From Amycolatopsis echigonensis (GTDB taxonomy: Bacteria > Actinomycetota > Actinomycetes > Mycobacteriales > Pseudonocardiaceae): a stretch of DNA of 64,000 nucleotides. Shown one piece after another: positions 59,002 to 64,000 of the stretch. A model generated the notes under the pieces. That model saw nothing but the letters and a program-made list of their open reading frames with translations. It was not told the DNA's origin and searched no databases. Within the stretch, counting starts at the first letter, position 1; every line of letters begins with the position of its first letter. The position numbers and the translations under genes were made by a program. Location: assembly GCF_014174495.1 (NCBI RefSeq), contig NZ_JACJHR010000028.1, positions 1 through 64,000 on the forward strand, written 5' to 3'.

Positions 59002-60456
59002 TCAGCGCGCTCCGTCGACACGGCGCGGCAGCTGCCACGGGTTCGCTTCCCGCAGGGCTTCCGGCAGCAGCGCGTCCGGGAAGCCCTGCCACGCCACCGG
59101 GCGCAGGAAACGTTCGATGGCGGCGGTTCCGACCGACGTCGTGGTCGGCGCGGTCGTCGCCGGGTACGGGCCGCCGTGCTGCTGCGCCCAGCTGACCGTG
59201 ACGCCGGTCGGCCAGTCGTTCCACAGCAGCCGTCCGGCCAGCCGGGTCAGCGACGGCAGCAGCGGACGCACGAAGTCGGCGTCGCTCTCCTCGCCCTGGA
59301 TCGTCGCGGTGAGACCGGGTTCGAGGCTGTCCAGCACCTCGATCAGCTCGGCCTGGGCGGTGTAGGTGACGATCAGCGACGCGGGTCCGAAATGCTCCTC
59401 GCGGACAGCCTCGCCGCCCGCCAGGAACTCCTTCGCGGTAGTCGCGAGCAGCGACGGAGTGAACGCGTCGCCGTCCTGCGTGCCTTCCACGACCGGCTGC
59501 ACGCCCGACACCGCCCGCAGGTCCGCGAGCTTCCGGGCGAACCCGGCCGCGATGCGGTCGTTCAGCATTTCCTGCTGAGCCACCGCGCTGACCGCCTCGC
59601 GCAGGGTGTCGTCCAACCCGTGCCCCTCGGGCAGGAACAGCAGACCCGGCTTCGTGCAGAACTGGCCCGCTCCGAGGCTGAACGACCCGGCGTAGCCCTT
59701 CGCCACCGCCTCGCCGCGCGCGGCGACCGCACCCGGCGTGACGACGACCGGGTTGACGCTGCCCAGCTCGCCGTAGAACGGAATCGGCGTCGGCCGCGAG
59801 ACCGCGATGTCGAACAGCGCCCGCCCGCCCGGCACGGAACCGGTGAACGAGGCAGCGGAAATCCGCGGGTCCTTGAGCGCGGTGACGCCCTGTTCGACTC
59901 CGTGGATCACCGCGAACGCACCCTCCGGCGCACCGGCGGCGGTCAACGCTTGCGCGACGATCTCTCCGGTCCGCGTCGAGAGTTCTTCGTGGCCGGGGTG
60001 CGCCTTGAGCACCACCGGACACCCTGCCGCCAGCGCGGAGGCGGTGTCGCCGCCCGCGACGCTGAACGCGAACGGGAAATTGCTCGCGGCGAACACGAGC
60101 ACCGGACCGATCGGCACCAGCACGCGGCGCAGGTCCGGCCGGGCGCCCATCGGCCAGGCCGGGTCAGCGTGATCGACGGTCGCGCCCAGGAATTCTCCGT
60201 CGCGCAGCACTTCGCCGAACAGCCGCAGCTGGAACGTGGTGCGCGCGAGTTCGCCCTTCAGCCGCGGCGCGGCCGGAAGGCGGGTTTCCTGGTGCGCCAA
60301 CGGGATCAGTTCCTCGGCGGCGGCGTCGAGCGCGTCCGCGGCGGCGGCCAGCCACGCAGCCCGTTCGGCAGGGGTGCTTTCGGCGAACGGCCGGGCGGCG
60401 GACGCGGCGGCGACCAGCACGCTTTCCAGTTCCGTGGCGGAAGTTTCGCGGCTCAA
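59002..60456 (-). CDS. 2-oxoglutarate semialdehyde dehydrogenase
   Basis: A 484-residue ALDH of the KGSADH type that oxidises 2-oxoglutarate semialdehyde to 2-oxoglutarate. Motifs: SNFPFAFSVAGGDTASALAA (125-144), FTGSVPGGRAL, ELGSVNP with Glu230, GQFCTKPG with catalytic Cys267, and EEHFGPASLIV. These are characteristic of the glucarate/arabinose-linked branch, not of generic ALDHs. It is the last gene in the operon and completes the path from D-glucarate to the TCA cycle. The ATG or GTG start lies 22 bases after the preceding stop. Confidence 0.92.
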   Translation of the reverse strand: MSRETSATELESVLVAAASAARPFAESTPAERAAWLAAAADALDAAAEELIPLAHQETRLPAAPRLKGELARTTFQLRLFGEVLRDGEFLGATVDHADPAWPMGARPDLRRVLVPIGPVLVFAASNFPFAFSVAGGDTASALAAGCPVVLKAHPGHEELSTRTGEIVAQALTAAGAPEGAFAVIHGVEQGVTALKDPRISAASFTGSVPGGRALFDIAVSRPTPIPFYGELGSVNPVVVTPGAVAARGEAVAKGYAGSFSLGAGQFCTKPGLLFLPEGHGLDDTLREAVSAVAQQEMLNDRIAAGFARKLADLRAVSGVQPVVEGTQDGDAFTPSLLATTAKEFLAGGEAVREEHFGPASLIVTYTAQAELIEVLDSLEPGLTATIQGEESDADFVRPLLPSLTRLAGRLLWNDWPTGVTVSWAQQHGGPYPATTAPTTTSVGTAAIERFLRPVAWQGFPDALLPEALREANPWQLPRRVDGAR

Positions 60457-60478
60457 TGGATCTCCTCGTCAAACAGGT

Positions 60479-61627
60479 TCAGGACGCCGAGTGCGCGGCG
60501 GCGGTGGCGGCGTGCAGGTCCGGCCAACGCGCGGGCCCGGCGAGGCCCAAGTGGTACAGGTGCAGTTCGGTCGCTCCGGCTTTCGCCAGTTCGGCCACGT
60601 ACGCCTCGATGTCCGGCACCGGGCTCGCCGCGACCGCGGTGATATAGCTGCCGATCGCGACCCGTTCCGGCAACGCCCGCCGCGCGGCCGCGACCGCGTC
60701 GACACTGCCCTGGCCCGGTGCCCAGTTCTGCAGCACCACCGTCTCCGCGTCGTCCGCGGCCGTCGGGGTCAACCCGGGCAGCGCGCCGGTGACCCACGGG
60801 TCGAGCGCGCCGTGCAGCACAATCCGCGTACCAGGCTCCAGCACGGCCAGAACCGCGGCGCGCAACGCGTCGGTCGCCTGCTGCCGACTGGAAAGCAGCG
60901 TTTCCTTCAATCCAGCCGGAAGCCTATCCTCGGCCACCGACAAATCCGCGGTCGCGATCAGCCGCTGCACCTCAGCGCGCAACTTCTCCCGGACGTCCGC
61001 CGGGTCGAGCCCGGTCCAGCCCTCCGCACAAGCGGCGCAGCAGCAGATCGACAACAGCCGCGCAGTCGCCGGAGCCCACACGCCGTCGGTTTTCTCGTGC
61101 TGGTGCTGATGCACGGCCCCGAGCGGACCGCACGCCTCCAGCACCACCGACGAAAGCTTCAGTCCCGCAACCGATTCCGCGGTCAGCGTCGCCGCGTACT
61201 CACGTACCGCGGGTTGCGCCGGGCACAACGCCCACGGGTACGTCTCGCCGAAGCAGTTGCGCACGGCGTACTGCGGGAATTCGGTGCCCAGCTGAGAACT
61301 ATGCGTGAGCACAATCCACGCGGCCGCCGGGATTCCGGCCTCGGTGAGCCGCCGGACCGCGTCACCGCCGCTGTCCTCCGCGGAGACCCAGTCCGGGGTG
61401 GCCGGGACGAGATCCCGGCCTTCCCACGCTTCCGCGCGCACCGGCCGGTAAAGCGCGGCGGTCCGCGCGACCACCGACGTCCGCTCGGTCGACCACGGCG
61501 TCGCGGCCCGGGCGCTGTGATAGGCCAGCGCCACCGCGACCTCGTCCACGCCGAGGTCCTGCGCCCGCTCGACGAACGCGGTGTCGCCGAGCACGTCCCA
61601 CGGATACGCGTATCCGGTCACCTTCAC
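60479..61627 (-). CDS. Unknown protein of the glucarate operon, possible TIM-barrel
   Basis: A 382-residue cytoplasmic protein I do not recognise with certainty. It reads like an alpha/beta barrel (VTGYAYPWDVLGD at the start, alternating strands such as VDEVAVALAYHSA, SSVVLEACGPLG, TRIVLHGALDPWV, ELHLYHLGLAG at the end). A conserved-looking cysteine cluster, SICCCAACAEGW (around 205-216), could bind metal. It lies between gudD (four-base gap) and the KGSADH gene, so a role in uptake or processing of glucarate or a related aldarate/glycoside is likely. GTG start; the stop of gudD is just upstream. Confidence 0.75.
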   Translation of the reverse strand: MKVTGYAYPWDVLGDTAFVERAQDLGVDEVAVALAYHSARAATPWSTERTSVVARTAALYRPVRAEAWEGRDLVPATPDWVSAEDSGGDAVRRLTEAGIPAAAWIVLTHSSQLGTEFPQYAVRNCFGETYPWALCPAQPAVREYAATLTAESVAGLKLSSVVLEACGPLGAVHQHQHEKTDGVWAPATARLLSICCCAACAEGWTGLDPADVREKLRAEVQRLIATADLSVAEDRLPAGLKETLLSSRQQATDALRAAVLAVLEPGTRIVLHGALDPWVTGALPGLTPTAADDAETVVLQNWAPGQGSVDAVAAARRALPERVAIGSYITAVAASPVPDIEAYVAELAKAGATELHLYHLGLAGPARWPDLHAATAAAHSAS

Positions 61628-61631
61628 CCGC

Positions 61632-62888
61632 TCACCACCTCGCCGTGTTCGGTTCGAAGCCGGGCGTGTACTTGCGCATGTACGTCACATCGTCCCGTTT
61701 GGTCAGTCCACATCGGACATAGTCCTCGTGCGCCCTGGCGAGCGCGTCCTGGTCGAGCGTGATCCCGAGCCCGGGCCGGTCCGGCACCGCGACGGCTCCG
61801 TCGACGAAGTTCAGCACTCCCGGCTCGATCACGTCGGCAGTCTTCCACGGCCAGTGCGTGTCGCAGGCATACGTCAGATGCGGCGTCGCCGCCGCGACGT
61901 GCACCATCGCGGCGAGGCTGATCCCGAGGTGGCTGTTGGAGTGCATGGACAGCCCGACGCCGAAGCTCTCGCAGGCCACCGACAGCGCCTGCGTGTCGCG
62001 CATACCGCCCCAGAAATGGTGATCGGACAGGAGAACGCCGATCGCCCGCGCCCGGAAAGCCGGCTCCAGGTCGCCGAAATTGACCACGCACATGTTGGTG
62101 GCCAACGGCATGCTCGCCTCGCGCGCGACCTCGGCCATGCCCTCGATGCCCGGCGTCGGGTCTTCGAGGTACTCCAGCACGCCGTCGAGTTCGGCCGCCA
62201 CGCGGATGCTCGTCGCTGGGGTCCACGCCGCGTTCGGATCGATGCGCAGCGGGTGCCCGGGGAACGCTTCGGCGAGCGCGCGAATCCCCTCGATTTCTTG
62301 CTCCGGCGCGAAAACCCCGCCCTTGAGCTTGATCGAGCCGAACCCGTACTCGTCGACCATCCGCTTCGCCGAGCCGACCAGCGCTTCCGGCGTCAGGATC
62401 TCGCCCCAGCTGTCCTCTTCCGCGCCGAGGTGCGCGCCGTACTTGTAGAACAGGTACGCGGAGAAGTCGACGGCGTCGCGGGCTTTCCCGCCGAGCAGGT
62501 CGGCGACCGGACGGCCGAGGAACTGTCCTTGCGCGTCCAGGCAGGCCACCTCGAACAGCGAGTACACGCTGGCGATCGTCTTGCGGATGGAGAACCCGCC
62601 GATCAGGCCGTGCTCGTCGGTCAGCACGGTGCCGGCCAGTGCGCGCGCGATGATCCGCTTGAGGCCCGGCAGGTCGAAGATGTCGTGTCCGGCCAGTTCC
62701 GGCAGCACCTTGCGCACCTCGCCGAGGAACGCCGCGTCGCCGTACGATTCGCCGAGGCCGACCACGCCGTCGTCGCACACCACCTGGACGACGCCGCGCA
62801 GCGCGAACGGCTCGTGCACGCCCATCACGTTGAGCAGCGGCGCGTCCGCGAACGCGACCGGGGTCAGCACCACGTCCCGGATCTTCAT
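61632..62888 (-). CDS. gudD: Glucarate dehydratase
   Basis: A 418-residue enolase-superfamily enzyme that converts D-glucarate to 5-keto-4-deoxyglucarate. The KxK motif is IKLKG (Lys187, Lys189), metal ligands are Asp217 (DPNAAW), Glu242 (EDPTPG) and Asn265 (TNMCV), and the general base is His320 in HSNSHLG. SDHHFWGG is also typical of GudD. The ATG shares one base with the kdgD stop (TGATG). A much longer open frame upstream is a shadow of kdgD. Confidence 0.94.
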   Translation of the reverse strand: MKIRDVVLTPVAFADAPLLNVMGVHEPFALRGVVQVVCDDGVVGLGESYGDAAFLGEVRKVLPELAGHDIFDLPGLKRIIARALAGTVLTDEHGLIGGFSIRKTIASVYSLFEVACLDAQGQFLGRPVADLLGGKARDAVDFSAYLFYKYGAHLGAEEDSWGEILTPEALVGSAKRMVDEYGFGSIKLKGGVFAPEQEIEGIRALAEAFPGHPLRIDPNAAWTPATSIRVAAELDGVLEYLEDPTPGIEGMAEVAREASMPLATNMCVVNFGDLEPAFRARAIGVLLSDHHFWGGMRDTQALSVACESFGVGLSMHSNSHLGISLAAMVHVAAATPHLTYACDTHWPWKTADVIEPGVLNFVDGAVAVPDRPGLGITLDQDALARAHEDYVRCGLTKRDDVTYMRKYTPGFEPNTARW

Positions 62889-63820
62889 CAGAGGCCTTTC
62901 AGCACGGCGAAACCGTTTTCGACGACCTTGCCGAGCCGGTCGATCTGCTCGGGCGTCGGCTCGATCAGCGGCGGCCGGACGGTGCCGACCTTGTCCCCGC
63001 GCAGCCGGGCGGCGGCCTTGACCAGCGACACGGCGAAGCCGGGCGTCTCGTCGCGCAACGCCACCAGCGGCAGGTAGAACCCGGCGAGCAGCGCGTCCAT
63101 TGTCGCGTTGTCGTCCTCGGCTAGCGCGCGGTGGAACCGGTGCGCGATCTCCGGGGCGAAGCAGTGCACCGCGGAGGAGTAGCGCGCGACGCCGATCGCC
63201 GCATACGCCTTCGCGGACACCTCCGCGGTCGGCAAACCGTTGAAGAACAAGAAGTCCGCGGCACGCTGCGTCCCGAGCGCGCGGATCGTGGTGACGATCC
63301 GGGTCATCGTTTCGACGTCGCCGTAGCCGTCCTTGATCCCGACCACCGACGGGATGTCCAGCAGCTTCGCCGCGGCCGGCGCGGTGAATACGCCGGTGCT
63401 GCGGTGGTAGACGATCACCGGCACCGAGGTGTCGCCGACCGCGTAGCGCACGTAGTCGACCAGCCCGTCCTGCGGCCCGGTGACCAGATACGGCGGAAGC
63501 AGCAGCACCCCGTCGGCGTTCCCCGCCCGCGCCGCCGCGACCCCCGCGCGCGCACCGGCCGCGCCGCCGCCCGCGCCGACCCACACGGGCACGCGGCCGT
63601 TCGCCACGTCGCGCGCCTTGGCCAGCAGCGCGGCGACCTCGTCGACCGACAGCGAGCTGAACTCCCCGGTGCCGCACGCGACGAACAGCGCGCCCGCACC
63701 GGCGGCGATGTGGCTCTCCACGTTTTCCGCGAACCCGTCGAGGTTGAGCTCGAGGTCTTCGGTGAACGGGGTCAGCGGGAACGCCAGCAAGCCGTCCAGC
63801 TCGATCTCGGTCTGTGCCAT
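62888..63820 (-). CDS. kdgD: 5-dehydro-4-deoxyglucarate dehydratase
   Basis: A 310-residue class I aldolase-fold enzyme of the DapA family that dehydrates and decarboxylates the GudD product to 2-oxoglutarate semialdehyde. Tyr138 (VIVYHR) and the Schiff-base Lys163 (VVGIKDG) are present, with FPLTPFTED and CGTGEFSSL in the substrate loops. The ATG at 63820 has GGAG nine bases upstream; a TTG at 63835 would add five residues. First gene of the glucarate operon, divergent from a regulator-like gene. Confidence 0.93.
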   Translation of the reverse strand: MAQTEIELDGLLAFPLTPFTEDLELNLDGFAENVESHIAAGAGALFVACGTGEFSSLSVDEVAALLAKARDVANGRVPVWVGAGGGAAGARAGVAAARAGNADGVLLLPPYLVTGPQDGLVDYVRYAVGDTSVPVIVYHRSTGVFTAPAAAKLLDIPSVVGIKDGYGDVETMTRIVTTIRALGTQRAADFLFFNGLPTAEVSAKAYAAIGVARYSSAVHCFAPEIAHRFHRALAEDDNATMDALLAGFYLPLVALRDETPGFAVSLVKAAARLRGDKVGTVRPPLIEPTPEQIDRLGKVVENGFAVLKGL

Positions 63821-63834
63821 CAGTGTCTGCTCCA

Positions 63835-63909
63835 ATGTTCACATTCTTGAATGGAGTCTGTTATCGTGACTATGTTCACCCACAAGAACGCTGTTCGGGA
63901 CGCTAATAT
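63835..63909. promoter_or_regulatory. Divergent promoter/operator region of the glucarate operon
   Basis: ATGTTCAC occurs at 63835-63842 and 63872-63879, each followed by a related CTTG or CAAG element, and further GTTC/GAAC half-sites lie around 63885-63895. A TAATAT at 63904-63909 could be the -10 box of the rightward gene. The region is AT-rich for this genome. The repeats are candidate sites for the regulator encoded to the right. Confidence 0.4.
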
Positions 63910-63949
63910 GGCCGGACTCACAAGTCAACGGCCCGGTTGGAGGACGCGC

Positions 63950-64000
63950 ATGGCGCAGAAGACGGACCCCGCCACCGCTCCCGCGGAGTCCGCGGGCGTG
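63950..64000 (+). CDS. Start of a gene cut by the window end, probably a regulator
   Basis: Seventeen codons are visible, starting MAQKTDPATAPAESAGV, after a good GGAGG-type site (GTTGGAGGACGCGC). The disordered start and the divergent position opposite a catabolic operon are usual for IclR-type regulators of sugar-acid pathways, but the DNA-binding domain is outside the window, so the family is a guess. Confidence 0.5.
   Translation, partial: MAQKTDPATAPAESAGV

Overview
The window is high-GC DNA with GTG starts, ATGA/GTGA start-stop overlaps and F420-, twin-arginine- and GlgE-type genes, all typical of an actinomycete. Gene content and the long perfect hairpins between operons suggest Amycolatopsis or another Pseudonocardiales member; this is inference from gene style, not a database match. 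No rRNA, tRNA, CRISPR array, transposase or phage gene was recognised.

Layout. 0-0.63 kb: no confident gene, with a striking heptamer repeat block. 0.63-5.2 kb: isochorismatase-like hydrolase, MarR regulator, divergent short-chain dehydrogenase, HtrA-type protease and a secreted GH16 beta-glucanase. 5.4-23.7 kb: an unbroken minus-strand alpha-glucan/trehalose block. Its first part is glgE, treS, mak and glgB (trehalose to maltose to maltose-1-phosphate to glucan, with branching), then glgX alone, then malQ-treX-treY-treZ (glucan debranching and conversion to trehalose). Together they encode both making glucan from trehalose and making trehalose from glucan. 23.9-31.5 kb: F420-type LLM oxidoreductase, DUF3040 protein, an Lrp regulator divergent from a homodimeric 2-oxoacid dehydrogenase E1, and a GntR-aldehyde dehydrogenase-alcohol dehydrogenase run. 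31.6-39.4 kb: secreted proteins, a methyltransferase, a PHP-domain protein, a lysozyme-fold membrane protein, a hydrolase, and two gene-poor stretches (32.1-33.2 and 37.5-38.3 kb), the first with a degenerate tandem repeat.

39.5-47.3 kb: a 2'-5' RNA ligase-like protein; an XRE regulator / ImmA-type metallopeptidase / seven-helix membrane protein cassette with a perfect palindrome upstream; then a surface-sugar group (epimerase, membrane GT fused to a GT2 domain, GtrA, and a UDP-sulfoquinovose-synthase-like enzyme). 47.5-54.8 kb: a tightly overlapped five-gene operon (SWIM zinc finger, DUF5691-like, MoxR AAA+ ATPase, DUF5682-like TraB/EreA-type fold, VWA/MIDAS protein). It is the best candidate here for an uncharacterised multi-protein system. 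Its first junction carries a near-duplication and an inserted segment. 55.0-58.9 kb: a Baeyer-Villiger-type monooxygenase and a Tat-exported PL8 polysaccharide lyase. 59.0-63.8 kb: a D-glucarate operon (kdgD, gudD, an unknown protein, 2-oxoglutarate semialdehyde dehydrogenase), divergent from a regulator-like gene cut by the window end.

Functions are read from motifs and family recall only. No alignment or search was run.
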